A stretch of 64,000 nucleotides of DNA from positions 310,001 through 374,000 of the forward strand of contig OY781040.1 in assembly GCA_963676095.1 (NCBI GenBank). Reading direction: 5' to 3'. This stretch comes from G963676095 sp963676095 (GTDB taxonomy: Bacteria > Bacteroidota > Bacteroidia > Bacteroidales > Prolixibacteraceae). The translations under genes and the position numbers were made by a program. The notes beneath the pieces are model-generated. The model did not search any database. It was not told the DNA's origin and saw only the letters and a list, made by a program, of their open reading frames with translations. This document shows positions 6,315 through 15,374 of the stretch, in pieces (positions within the stretch are counted from its first letter, which is position 1; each line of letters begins with the position of its first letter).

Positions 6315-9300
6315 TCACTTACAAATTCTTACTTTCTGTACCTCATTGTTCCCAAAAAATACCGGGAAATACATCAGTTCTGCTTTAGCCGGATTTAAAG
6401 TATAAGAGCCGGCGTATCTCGAAATCAACTTAATCTCAAAAGAATACTCCCCTTCCGGCAAATATTCGCAGAAAATTGCCGTTTCGTTTTTGAAATATTC
6501 CCGGTGCGATTCATTTCTGAAATAATTCCGCTTGTCGGCATAAGAACAACCTCCCGGTACCGGAATGTTAATCATCACATATTGAGCATCGTGTTTAACC
6601 TTCACCTGGGCTGTAAGGGTTACTTCTTCTCCCGCTTTTAATATCGAAGAAGGATTGTCTCCCAAATGAGTTGTAATTTCAAAATCACCTTTATTTTCTT
6701 TAGGTGCTTTATCCCAATATTTTTGATAGCTGGTCAAATAAACCGGGAAATTGCCGGTTTTGGTTACGTCCAGATTCTGAGTCGGTGCAACTTCCATTTC
6801 AAAAGGAAATTCGGTAACAGTTTTAACCACATCTCCTTTGATTTGCAATACTGGCTTTTCAACAGTAGAATGGTTTCTCAACAAATCGGGCAAGATTGTT
6901 TCAATAATTTGTGCCGATTCGAAAGTATTTTGCCAGTAACCGTTTTTCCGGCTTTCAAAAAAGTAATTTCTTATTTTTCCCAATGTCCCGGCATTTCCAA
7001 CGGAATCGGTTTTCAAAATTTTATAGGACAGCAACGCATTCTGAATGTTGTTTATCAACAAAATAGATTGCAAACTGTCATCAGCGTAATAAATATTTCC
7101 AAACATTGTACTTTTCTGATAATGCTTCAGTGTATCCGCATTAAAACGAATGTCACAGCTTTTTTTCAGTGTCATTAACTGAAGCATTTCATTAAAATTT
7201 GGCTTTTTTGTTTTTTCTAAATCAGCCATATATTTTCTGTAATCCACCTGCGCATCCAGCAACTTTAGAACTATCAATATTTTTATTTCTGAATCAAGGT
7301 TGCGGGTACTCTGAAATTCCCAAATAAGATTCCCGGTCAGTTTTTCCTTATCGATTGCAACCTGGTAACCTGATTTTTCAGCATCAAGCAAAGCTTCCAG
7401 AACATGCAGGCTAATCCACAGTTTTTCTTCCGAATCTTTCCACCATCCCCAAAGTCCGTTTTCTTTCTGGTTCTTTTTCAGCAGGCGGATTAATTTTTCA
7501 ATGTCATTGTCATCTTTAAATTTCTTTTTCTGAAACTCACAAATCGTTTTTTCGGCAAGCAGAGTTTTTAATTTAGATGCCAGTTGTTCGTTACAGTTAT
7601 AACGGTACTGGTTTAGATGAACGATTTCATCCTCAACAACATCCAACTCATCGGCACGCGCATAAACAGTGGCGTTTCCTAAAGTTGTGTCAAACGGAAG
7701 ATGAAGTGAAGTATCTTTATCCAGCACATAAAAGCTACCTTTTGTTTTTTCCAGCCCAAGCGGATAAACAGGAATCTTCCTGATTTCCCCATCGAAATAG
7801 CCATCTTCTTTTTCCAGAAAATATTTAATCGAAAGCGAATCCTCATTGGCAACAACCGGAAGTGTATCAAGCACTGAATTGGAAACATACCTTCCCTTTT
7901 TGAAAACCAATTTATCGTCAAGCTCAAAGTTTGTAGTAATCAGTACCGAGTCGGGCGAATAGTTTAGTGCCTTACCAATGGCAAACGTTGTATCTGACTG
8001 AACCAAAAAACGGGGCACCGCCAATTGTGCCATTAAAGGCTTATACGACTTTATTAAATCGCGGGCCTTACCGCTTTGTTTTTTCCCGTTCATTGCCAGA
8101 TAAAACGTTTCCCAGCTAGTAACATCATCGGGGAAAGTAACATCGAAACTGGCTTTCCCCTCTTTATCAGTAATCAAGCGGGGTTGCCAGAATGCATAAT
8201 CCGAAAAGTTCTCCCGGATAGAACTAGCTTGAGAAACTGCCTCGAGAAAAACTGCATCGTAATAGGCGCCTTTAGCACCAGGATTAGTAGCTTCTTTAAA
8301 TGCATTACCTCCGGTTTCTATAATCACGACCCCATTTGCAGCCCTCGCCCCGTAAAGAGCAGTTGCCTCTGCATCCTTTAAAACCTGAATATTCTGAATC
8401 AAATTCGGGTCTAATTTTGAAATATCCCCATTATATATATTACCGTTGATAATGTACAAAGGAGGTTTATCAAAGTGAATAGTTGAAGATCCACGAATTG
8501 TGATTTTAGTTTCCATAGATCGTGCATCAGAAGAAATAATTACGCCCGAAACGGCACCCGGCAACCTTTGTGATATATTTCCACTCACACCCGGCATTCC
8601 TTTCAACAATCCGGGAGATACCGTCGAAACAGATGCTGTAAGACTTGATTTTCGTTGAATTCCATACCCCATAACAACCACTTCATCCAGAGCCATCAGG
8701 CTTGGGGTCATGCTTACATCTGAAACATCATCCTGCCCAATTTGCCGTTCTTCTGTTTCAAATCCAACAAACGAATAAACCAGCGTGTGGTAATTTTGCG
8801 GAACGTTTATCGAAAAATAACCATCAATATTGCTTATCGTTCCATAGGTAGTTCCTTTCACAACAATCGAAACTCCAGGAATTGGTTCACCCGTTCCTTC
8901 TTCCACAACATAGCCTTCAATCACTTCTCCGTCACCGGAATATTTAAATTGCTGCTGATATTGGTTGTAAATTTGCTTCAATTCTTTCTCTTCCTGCTGA
9001 TAATAAGGCATCGGTTTAAAAATGGTTTCCTCTATAAGCTTGCTCACATAAGTACTGAATGAGTCTTTCTCTAAAACCGGAGGTTGCTGAAACTCATAAT
9101 AATTTAGCCCGTTGGGTTGCACAAAAACCGAATCAATGGTTTGATATTTTGCCCCGGCATAAAAAAACAGCAAGCGATAGTAACCTTCATTCAATTCATA
9201 AACGTCGGAAACCTGACCGGGATAAACGCGCAGAAATTCAGGATTATCATATTTGAAAACCAACATATTTAACGGTTGTTGCGTTGAAGTTTTCGAATCT

Positions 9301-12263
9301 TTTTTAAAGCTATATACCAATTCTCCATGTCCGGCAGTAGTAGAACGCGGATACCGGTATCGCGCAGTTGAATATCGTTTTACATCCAGGTTATTTTCCC
9401 ATTGTCTGTGTAACGAATCTTTCATTAGTACCACATCTGCCAGATTGTGCTTTTGCTGATATTGTTTCAAATAACGGGGATACTCCTTTGGGTCGATGCT
9501 TCTCATTTTTAGAAGTCCGGGTGTAAATTCATATTCGTAAAATGGTTCATGATTGAAATGAGTAGAAAAACCGTCAATTTCATTAAAAGACAAATTTCCG
9601 GCAACGGGACCAGCAAAATTGTGTTGTCTTTTCATTCCCGGTTTAAGGAACTGAACATCACCGTTCTGATATAAATAAGCATACTTTTCACCAAAATTAT
9701 TCCGGTACGGAAAAATGTATCGATAAAGCGAACGTTGCTCAAACTCACTCAATTCCGGCTTCTCGTCCCTGATGTGAATATTTGCAGCATTTAAATCGTC
9801 GTTCAGGCTAAAAATCAATTTTTTTCCATGACTAAAATAAAGACTGTCAATCGTAATGCTTTTGAAGCTTGTCCGCAATTTTACCTGGTGATAACCACTA
9901 CTGATTTTAAAAGAATAAGGCTGTGTAAAGTTTGACCAGCTAAAATATACCGGGTCATTATCCACGTAAATGACATGAACTGGCAACACTTCACCTTCTG
10001 AAACCACAAAAGGGGCAAACTGGGTGAGCGAATCGGGCACCGGATATTCGAAGCGATAAACGGAATTTCCGGGATATATGAAGCGGTAATATTCAACAGA
10101 ATCCAATCCGGCCAATAGCTTCCAGGTTTCATAATCCAAATGGAAATTACCTGTTTTAAACCCGAAATCTTCAAAGTGAAAATTATTGATAACCGTTTTA
10201 TTTTTCCTGTTTTTCGTAAAATCAGGTAAAACAGGGGATGAATAATTGAACTTCCGGGTTAACGAATAAGCAGTCAGGTCAACGCCTTCAACCGGCTTCC
10301 CTGAAACATCAGTCACTAAAATATCGATACGCGATTTTTGGCTGGGATAGACAATCTTTGGCTGTGTTACCGAAATATTTAGTTTTCGGTCATTAAACGG
10401 AATGCGGTAAGTTTGTTCCTGAATTTTGCCACCCCACAAATAACGGACAGACACAAAATAGTTTTGCTTTGTGTTTGTTTTTTTTGCAATGTTCAGCGAA
10501 TCGGCATATCCTCTGGATTGCTCGCTATTCTTTTTATAAACGGTATAAACAAAGGGAATTTTTCTCGGATTCTCAGCAACAATAAACACCGAATCGGCCG
10601 TGCGTTCGGAATAGCACTGAAACAACGATGACTCCGAAGAAATATTAATTGTTTTGGAAAAGCTGTCGGACGCTACCGTGTACGATGCATAAAAAGGCTC
10701 CAAATCAACTTTGCACGGCGCACTCCCGTGAAATACTTCTGTCATATTTCCAAAATTATCGTTGGCTGTTACACGCACCGGAACCGGTGCTGACAATCCG
10801 TTTTTGCTGAAACGGAACAAAATGGAATCGGTCTGTAGGTCGATATCTAATTTTTCAGAATCATAAAAATAATTTACCCGACTGCTCTCGGAAATGGGTT
10901 CATTATCAGAAGTAAGCAGGCGGACAATAAGCTCGTATTCAAAGTTTGCTTTCGGGAACAGCGAGTCGGGAACCAAAATTTCGGTTTCACCGGCTGGTTC
11001 CAGTTTCTTTTCGAAATACGAAAGCGTATCGGGGACAAAAACATGCTGACCGAAATACTTGTTCACCTTACCGGATTTGACCAGAACCTGGATTCGTGCA
11101 TCTAAAAGATTCAGTTCATTTTCATCCGTGCCTTTCACAAACATTTTAACTGCCTGGTTTTTATATTGCTCCGCATTACCGAGCCGTAGCGAAAGTTTCG
11201 CTTTGGAGAGTTCGTAATCTTCGTACCTGAAATTCCCTGAAATCAGTCTTTCACATTTATTCATTTCAAGCGAAAGCTGGTAACTTCTGTCGAGTTGCAA
11301 CTGCAAAGAATCGTGCAGAAAAAACTCACCGGCATATCCCCCCTCATGGAAAGGCTCCAGTTTTTCCAGTTCAATTCTTTTCTTATTGTAAAGCACAACA
11401 TCAACAGGTCTATCAACCGGTTTTCCTTTTTTAGTAACGACAAAGGCCTTAAATTTTACCGTATCGCCCACATGATATTTAGGCTTGTTAAAAACAATAT
11501 ATCCTTTGTAATAACGGTCCCGATAAGAATCATCAAAAACAGAAGCAACTTTTCGGTATGTTCGCTCAAAAAAGTTTTTTGTGGGGTAAATTACTCCCTG
11601 CGGATAACCTTTTACAATAGACTTAACGCCGTCCACCGGAAGTTTAACTATATAACGAACTGGTAGCCAAGCATATTTTACAGGCGCATTATAAATCACT
11701 TTTCGGGTTGTGCGCTTAATGTTTGAGTTGTTGTATTGCCGGGCAAGATTATAATAAGCTGTAAAATTGTTGTAGTGTACTTTTAGCAAACCTTTCCGAT
11801 TCGATTTCCGGTCAATATACGAATGCGTTTTTTTATCAAAATGAAGGTGCTTTGTACCGATGCTTACCGTTGCATCCGGAATGATGTTTCCCTGTAAATC
11901 ATAAACCTGAACACATAAATCGGTATTGTTATTCAATATAAAAACATCAAAATTCTGTACCGTTGTTATCGAAAAACGTTGCTGGTTTTTATCGGCATAG
12001 GTTTTTAAATAATGACCTTCTATAAGATTTACAACATTTTGGCTGTCGGTCGGAAATGAATCAACCAAAGTATGAAAAAACGACGGTTCAACTTTAACCA
12101 AATCATTCTTGTAGATTTTCTTAGCTTCCTTGTCTGTGAGTCTGTATATGTAAGTATAATAACTGGTTTGCCGGCTTTCAATTAACTTTTGGCTGTGTGC
12201 CTGTATACATATAAGAGTTGCAAACAACAATAATATAAACGTATGATGAGGATCGATTTTCAT
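6315..12263 (-). CDS. Giant alpha-2-macroglobulin family protein with internal carboxypeptidase-regulatory and TonB-plug segment
   Basis: The product is 1982 aa, starting with a signal peptide (about 1-24). The N-terminal half has MG-type beta-sandwich domains (MG2-like YHVGDTVKFKAFVV about 260). At about 1108-1190 lies a CarboxypepD_reg-like domain (EGYVVEEGTGEPIPG). A TonB-receptor plug-like segment follows at about 1200-1325 (IRGSSTIHFDKPPLYIINGN, QVLKDAEATALYGARAANGV). Then comes the A2M domain (about 1345-1450; FWQPRLITD, FPDDVTSWETF) and the thioester domain with Cys1557-N-E-Gln1560 (the CxEQ motif). The thioester looks intact, so the protein could trap proteases covalently. There is no beta-barrel after the plug, so it is not a receptor. 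It is probably outer-membrane or surface associated. It appears to be a single-gene unit. Confidence 0.85.
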   Translation of the reverse strand: MKIDPHHTFILLLFATLICIQAHSQKLIESRQTSYYTYIYRLTDKEAKKIYKNDLVKVEPSFFHTLVDSFPTDSQNVVNLIEGHYLKTYADKNQQRFSITTVQNFDVFILNNNTDLCVQVYDLQGNIIPDATVSIGTKHLHFDKKTHSYIDRKSNRKGLLKVHYNNFTAYYNLARQYNNSNIKRTTRKVIYNAPVKYAWLPVRYIVKLPVDGVKSIVKGYPQGVIYPTKNFFERTYRKVASVFDDSYRDRYYKGYIVFNKPKYHVGDTVKFKAFVVTKKGKPVDRPVDVVLYNKKRIELEKLEPFHEGGYAGEFFLHDSLQLQLDRSYQLSLEMNKCERLISGNFRYEDYELSKAKLSLRLGNAEQYKNQAVKMFVKGTDENELNLLDARIQVLVKSGKVNKYFGQHVFVPDTLSYFEKKLEPAGETEILVPDSLFPKANFEYELIVRLLTSDNEPISESSRVNYFYDSEKLDIDLQTDSILFRFSKNGLSAPVPVRVTANDNFGNMTEVFHGSAPCKVDLEPFYASYTVASDSFSKTINISSESSLFQCYSERTADSVFIVAENPRKIPFVYTVYKKNSEQSRGYADSLNIAKKTNTKQNYFVSVRYLWGGKIQEQTYRIPFNDRKLNISVTQPKIVYPSQKSRIDILVTDVSGKPVEGVDLTAYSLTRKFNYSSPVLPDFTKNRKNKTVINNFHFEDFGFKTGNFHLDYETWKLLAGLDSVEYYRFIYPGNSVYRFEYPVPDSLTQFAPFVVSEGEVLPVHVIYVDNDPVYFSWSNFTQPYSFKISSGYHQVKLRTSFKSITIDSLYFSHGKKLIFSLNDDLNAANIHIRDEKPELSEFEQRSLYRYIFPYRNNFGEKYAYLYQNGDVQFLKPGMKRQHNFAGPVAGNLSFNEIDGFSTHFNHEPFYEYEFTPGLLKMRSIDPKEYPRYLKQYQQKHNLADVVLMKDSLHRQWENNLDVKRYSTARYRYPRSTTAGHGELVYSFKKDSKTSTQQPLNMLVFKYDNPEFLRVYPGQVSDVYELNEGYYRLLFFYAGAKYQTIDSVFVQPNGLNYYEFQQPPVLEKDSFSTYVSKLIEETIFKPMPYYQQEEKELKQIYNQYQQQFKYSGDGEVIEGYVVEEGTGEPIPGVSIVVKGTTYGTISNIDGYFSINVPQNYHTLVYSFVGFETEERQIGQDDVSDVSMTPSLMALDEVVVMGYGIQRKSSLTASVSTVSPGLLKGMPGVSGNISQRLPGAVSGVIISSDARSMETKITIRGSSTIHFDKPPLYIINGNIYNGDISKLDPNLIQNIQVLKDAEATALYGARAANGVVIIETGGNAFKEATNPGAKGAYYDAVFLEAVSQASSIRENFSDYAFWQPRLITDKEGKASFDVTFPDDVTSWETFYLAMNGKKQSGKARDLIKSYKPLMAQLAVPRFLVQSDTTFAIGKALNYSPDSVLITTNFELDDKLVFKKGRYVSNSVLDTLPVVANEDSLSIKYFLEKEDGYFDGEIRKIPVYPLGLEKTKGSFYVLDKDTSLHLPFDTTLGNATVYARADELDVVEDEIVHLNQYRYNCNEQLASKLKTLLAEKTICEFQKKKFKDDNDIEKLIRLLKKNQKENGLWGWWKDSEEKLWISLHVLEALLDAEKSGYQVAIDKEKLTGNLIWEFQSTRNLDSEIKILIVLKLLDAQVDYRKYMADLEKTKKPNFNEMLQLMTLKKSCDIRFNADTLKHYQKSTMFGNIYYADDSLQSILLINNIQNALLSYKILKTDSVGNAGTLGKIRNYFFESRKNGYWQNTFESAQIIETILPDLLRNHSTVEKPVLQIKGDVVKTVTEFPFEMEVAPTQNLDVTKTGNFPVYLTSYQKYWDKAPKENKGDFEITTHLGDNPSSILKAGEEVTLTAQVKVKHDAQYVMINIPVPGGCSYADKRNYFRNESHREYFKNETAIFCEYLPEGEYSFEIKLISRYAGSYTLNPAKAELMYFPVFFGNNEVQKVRICK

Positions 12264-12702
12264 CTTTTTTACTTTCAGGTTGAAACATTGACTTTTAGTT
12301 ATGATTTATAAAAGTAAGAATTCCATAAAAAATTCAGAAGAATGATGATCATAAAAAAATAATTACAAAAAAACGTTGTTGTTCATGCTCTAAACAATCC
12401 GGATCCGGTAAGCGGGACCTGATTGCCAGAATTAGAAACGCCTTCTGAATGCCGGTTGAACGATTATTTTGTCCGGCAGGCAATGATAAATTTATCTTTT
12501 TCTCCTCCTGTTTTTCCATTTGATCCAAGTTAATTTGTGCTGGAATCTCAGGGTTGCACCAGGCTTTCAAAATATAGAGGTAAACTTTGCTGATTCTGAT
12601 ATTGATCCAGCGATCTGTATAACGATAAGTTTCTTTACACGCTACTGCATTTCCAACTACAACAACCATAGATTTGACTACATCTGCATTTTGAAATCAC
12701 AA

Positions 12703-12710
12703 TAAATTTG
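12703..12710 (+). promoter_or_regulatory. -7 promoter box upstream of the SDR gene
   Basis: TAAATTTG matches the Bacteroidota -7 consensus TAnnTTTG and would give a 5' UTR of about 20 nt before the ATG at 12738. No TTTG lies at the standard distance (the nearest is 26 bp upstream), so the promoter is only half supported. The rest of the 12264-12702 gap shows no convincing gene. Confidence 0.35.
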
Positions 12711-12737
12711 TATCATCAAAATACAGAAAAAAAGGTT

Positions 12738-13502
12738 ATGAATTCAAAAAACAAAATTGCTCTGGTTACGGGCGGAAGCCGCGGACTGGGAAAAGACATG
12801 TCGATAGCTCTTGCCAAGAAGGGTATTGACGTAGTATTAACCTACAATACAAACAGTGAAGCTGCCGGTGCCGTGGTAGCCGAAATCCAGAAGTTGGGAC
12901 AAAAAGCTTATGATTTTCAGTTAGATACCAGCCAAACTAACGCATTCGATGATTTCATAAAAACGGTAACGAACACATTACAGGAACAAACAGGGAGTAC
13001 AAATTTTGATTTCCTGATAAACAATGCGGGAACAGCCTTGTACGCTCTTGCTTCGGAAACGACTGAAGAACAGGTGGACACAATTTTCAATATCCATTAC
13101 AAAGGCGTATTTTTCCTCACGCAAAAAGCATTACCATTTATAAATTCAGGAGGTGGAATTGTCAATATTTCTTCGGGACTTACCCGCATGTCGCTGCCAG
13201 GTTCATCAGTATATGCTTCAATCAAGGGAGCCATTGAAATTTATTCCAGATATTTAGCGAAGGAGCTAGGAGAAAGAAAAATTCGGGTCAACGCGTTGGC
13301 CCCTGGCGCAATAGCTACCGATTTTGGCGGAGGTAGAGTTCGTGACAACAAAGCATACAACGATATGATTTCAGGACTAACAGCACTCGGCCGTGTTGGT
13401 CTGCCCGACGATATTGGCAAGGTGGTTGCATTCCTTTGCACCGATGATGCTTACTGGATTAATGGTCAACGCATTGAAGTATCCGGAGGCCAGAATTTAT
13501 AA
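12738..13502 (+). CDS. Short-chain dehydrogenase/reductase (SDR)
   Basis: This classical SDR has about 254 aa. The N-terminal cofactor motif is TGGSRGLG (about 11-18), NNAG is near 96, the catalytic Ser lies in NISSG, and the YASIK motif (YxxxK) is near 158. The C-terminus reads INGQRIEVSGG, typical of 3-oxoacyl-ACP-reductase-like SDRs. The Arg after the glycine motif suggests NADP(H) preference. I chose ATG at 12738, just before the cofactor strand and with AAAAAAAGG upstream. The TTG 30 bp earlier is inside the promoter box. Substrate unknown. An AraC regulator follows on the same strand. Confidence 0.85.
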   Translation: MNSKNKIALVTGGSRGLGKDMSIALAKKGIDVVLTYNTNSEAAGAVVAEIQKLGQKAYDFQLDTSQTNAFDDFIKTVTNTLQEQTGSTNFDFLINNAGTALYALASETTEEQVDTIFNIHYKGVFFLTQKALPFINSGGGIVNISSGLTRMSLPGSSVYASIKGAIEIYSRYLAKELGERKIRVNALAPGAIATDFGGGRVRDNKAYNDMISGLTALGRVGLPDDIGKVVAFLCTDDAYWINGQRIEVSGGQNL

Positions 13503-13580
13503 TAATGACCGCCACAAATGCGTGAACAAATACTCCTTGTTGAAAGTTATATCTGTGCATTTATGGCAACTTATTTAAAT

Positions 13581-14489
13581 ATGACAAACTCAAAATTAAT
13601 CAGAATTAAATCCATCAGCGAATCGCACCGGATGCGGGGATTGCCTCAACCCGAACATCCGCTGGTTAGCATTGTGGATTATGCCACTATGCCTCACATT
13701 GCCGGAAGCTTTGTGTTCGATTATTACACCATTTCGATGAAACGGGGGGTCAGTAAAATGTTTTACGGTCAGCAACCGTATGATTTCGACAACGGTGTGA
13801 TGTACTTTCTGGCACCCAAGCAGGTTCTGAGAGTGATGAAAGATCAGAATCCCGTTTCTCACGAACGTTCAGGATGGATTCTGATGATTCATCCTGACTT
13901 TCTCTGGGGTACACCCTTGGCTAAAAACATTCATAAATACGAATTTTTCGATTATTCGGTAAACGAAGCCCTTTTTCTGTCAGAAAAGGAAGAAGAAACC
14001 ATCAACAGTATTGCCCGCCACATAAGGCAGGAATATCAATCAAACATTGATAAATTCAGCCAAAACATCATTATTTCGCAAATTGAAACTTTGCTTAATT
14101 ATGCCGAGCGGTTTTACCAGCGGCAATTCATTACACGAAAAATTACCAATCACAAAATACTCGAACGGCTGGAAGATATCCTTGAAAATTGCTTTAACAA
14201 TGACGATTTGGCGAAAAATGGATTACCTTCGGTGCAATATATCGCCAGTGAACTTAATGTATCACCCAATTACCTGAGTGGAATGCTTAAAGTACTTACA
14301 GGCGAAAGCACTCAGCAACACATCCACAACAAGCTTATCGAAAAAGCCAAAGAAAAACTCTCGACCACCAATTTGTCGGTCGGAGAAATAGCCTACGGAT
14401 TGGGATTTGAGCACTCGCAATCATTCAGCAAGCTGTTCAAAGCAAAGACAAATCTTTCCCCGTTGGAATTCAGGCAGTCGTTTAACTGA
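13581..14489 (+). CDS. AraC-family transcriptional regulator
   Basis: The product has about 302 aa, with an N-terminal cupin-like sensing domain (about 30-150; YDFDNGVMYFLAPKQV) and a C-terminal double HTH domain (about 205-300). The second helix-turn-helix carries the family signature IAYGLGFEHSQSFSKLFKAKTNLSP. The start is uncertain: in-frame ATGs lie at 13518, 13563 and 13581, and I prefer the last because homology begins there. It is 80 bp downstream of the SDR gene and may control it; such SDR/AraC pairs are common in Bacteroidota. Confidence 0.82.
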   Translation: MTNSKLIRIKSISESHRMRGLPQPEHPLVSIVDYATMPHIAGSFVFDYYTISMKRGVSKMFYGQQPYDFDNGVMYFLAPKQVLRVMKDQNPVSHERSGWILMIHPDFLWGTPLAKNIHKYEFFDYSVNEALFLSEKEEETINSIARHIRQEYQSNIDKFSQNIIISQIETLLNYAERFYQRQFITRKITNHKILERLEDILENCFNNDDLAKNGLPSVQYIASELNVSPNYLSGMLKVLTGESTQQHIHNKLIEKAKEKLSTTNLSVGEIAYGLGFEHSQSFSKLFKAKTNLSPLEFRQSFN

Positions 14490-14675
14490 CAAGAGGAATA
14501 AAATAATCTCTTTCATAAAAGAGGGGGGGTGAGTACTTAAAAAATACGACAACAAATTGTTTCTATTTAATACAAAATAAATGAAAACTTTTTGGGGATC
14601 AATGCTACCTGGGTTGCAACTATATCAGCCTGTAATATTCCGGCCAATGAGACGCTGCCAACGGGATTCAATTTT

Positions 14676-14867
14676 TTACCTTAGCGGTTCTTCTAGATCG
14701 TCATCACCCTTTATTCCTCCCTGTTTTTCTTCCTGCTGTTTTCTAAGAAACAGTTCCCGGTCTTCCAGCTCGGTCTCTAACCGTTTTATTTTCCTGTGAA
14801 CAACATGATTAAACCGAAGAATCCCTACAAGAAGGAACAGCCATATCAGAATCAATAACATTACCAC
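14676..14867 (-). CDS. Small single-pass membrane protein with coiled coil
   Basis: This 63-aa ORF has an N-terminal hydrophobic helix (MVMLLILIWLFLLVGIL) and a charged heptad-like tail (KIKRLETELEDRELFLRKQQEEK). It starts at GTG 14867 or ATG 14861, 130 bp downstream of bactofilin in the same direction. No family is recognised. The TM-plus-coiled-coil design and its position suggest a real, possibly bactofilin-linked protein. The 130-bp spacer contains an inverted repeat of AAGAAGGCC around a 27-base loop. Confidence 0.4.
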   Translation of the reverse strand: MVMLLILIWLFLLVGILRFNHVVHRKIKRLETELEDRELFLRKQQEEKQGGIKGDDDLEEPLR

Positions 14868-14997
14868 ATTAATAATTTTTCGTTCTTTAGCTAAAGAAGG
14901 CCTTCTCTGTACCGTTCATCACGTTTTGGCCTTCTTCACCAGTGCCGGTCCCGGGGCCGGAGTATATCCGCTTTTAACCGGAATTGTTTTTTTCGTC

Positions 14998-15339
14998 TTA
15001 CATTTCCATATTACACGTACCATTCCAGACAGCGCCTGGCTCTACTGAAATTTTACTGGTATAAATATTTCCCTCTACATGAGCAGTGGCATTCAGTTTC
15101 AATGCGCTGGTATTTATTATGCCAATAAAAGATCCTCTGATTTCACAATAAGGGCAACTGACATCACCGCTGAAGCTTCCGTGCTCTCCAATCACCAAAC
15201 GGCCCGTACTCCTGATCTTGCCGGTAAAACTCCCATCGATACGGATATCTCCCTGCGAATTTATTTCTCCTTCTACAAACGTACCCGGGGCTACCATGTC
15301 CAAACTTTTAAATCCTTCTTTTAAAACATCCTTTTTCAT
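14998..15339 (-). CDS. Bactofilin (polymer-forming cytoskeletal protein)
   Basis: The product is 113 aa. After a short N-terminal tail it consists of repeated right-handed beta-helix rungs (VEGEINSQGDIRIDGSFTGKI, LVIGEHGSFSGDVSC, ALKLNATAHVEGNI), the DUF583/bactofilin fold. Bactofilins polymerise without nucleotide and scaffold cell-envelope structures. It is the last recognisable gene of the long leftward fibre cluster, 35 bp after the preceding gene, so it may anchor or position that surface structure. Confidence 0.85.
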   Translation of the reverse strand: MKKDVLKEGFKSLDMVAPGTFVEGEINSQGDIRIDGSFTGKIRSTGRLVIGEHGSFSGDVSCPYCEIRGSFIGIINTSALKLNATAHVEGNIYTSKISVEPGAVWNGTCNMEM

Positions 15340-15374
15340 GCCTGCAGGTAATTTTTGTTATGTGATTCCAGTCC

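Noticed and set aside
12349..12669. Leftward 106-codon ORF between the A2M and SDR genes
   Set aside because: Atypical composition, no recognised domain, and it opposes the likely SDR promoter region.
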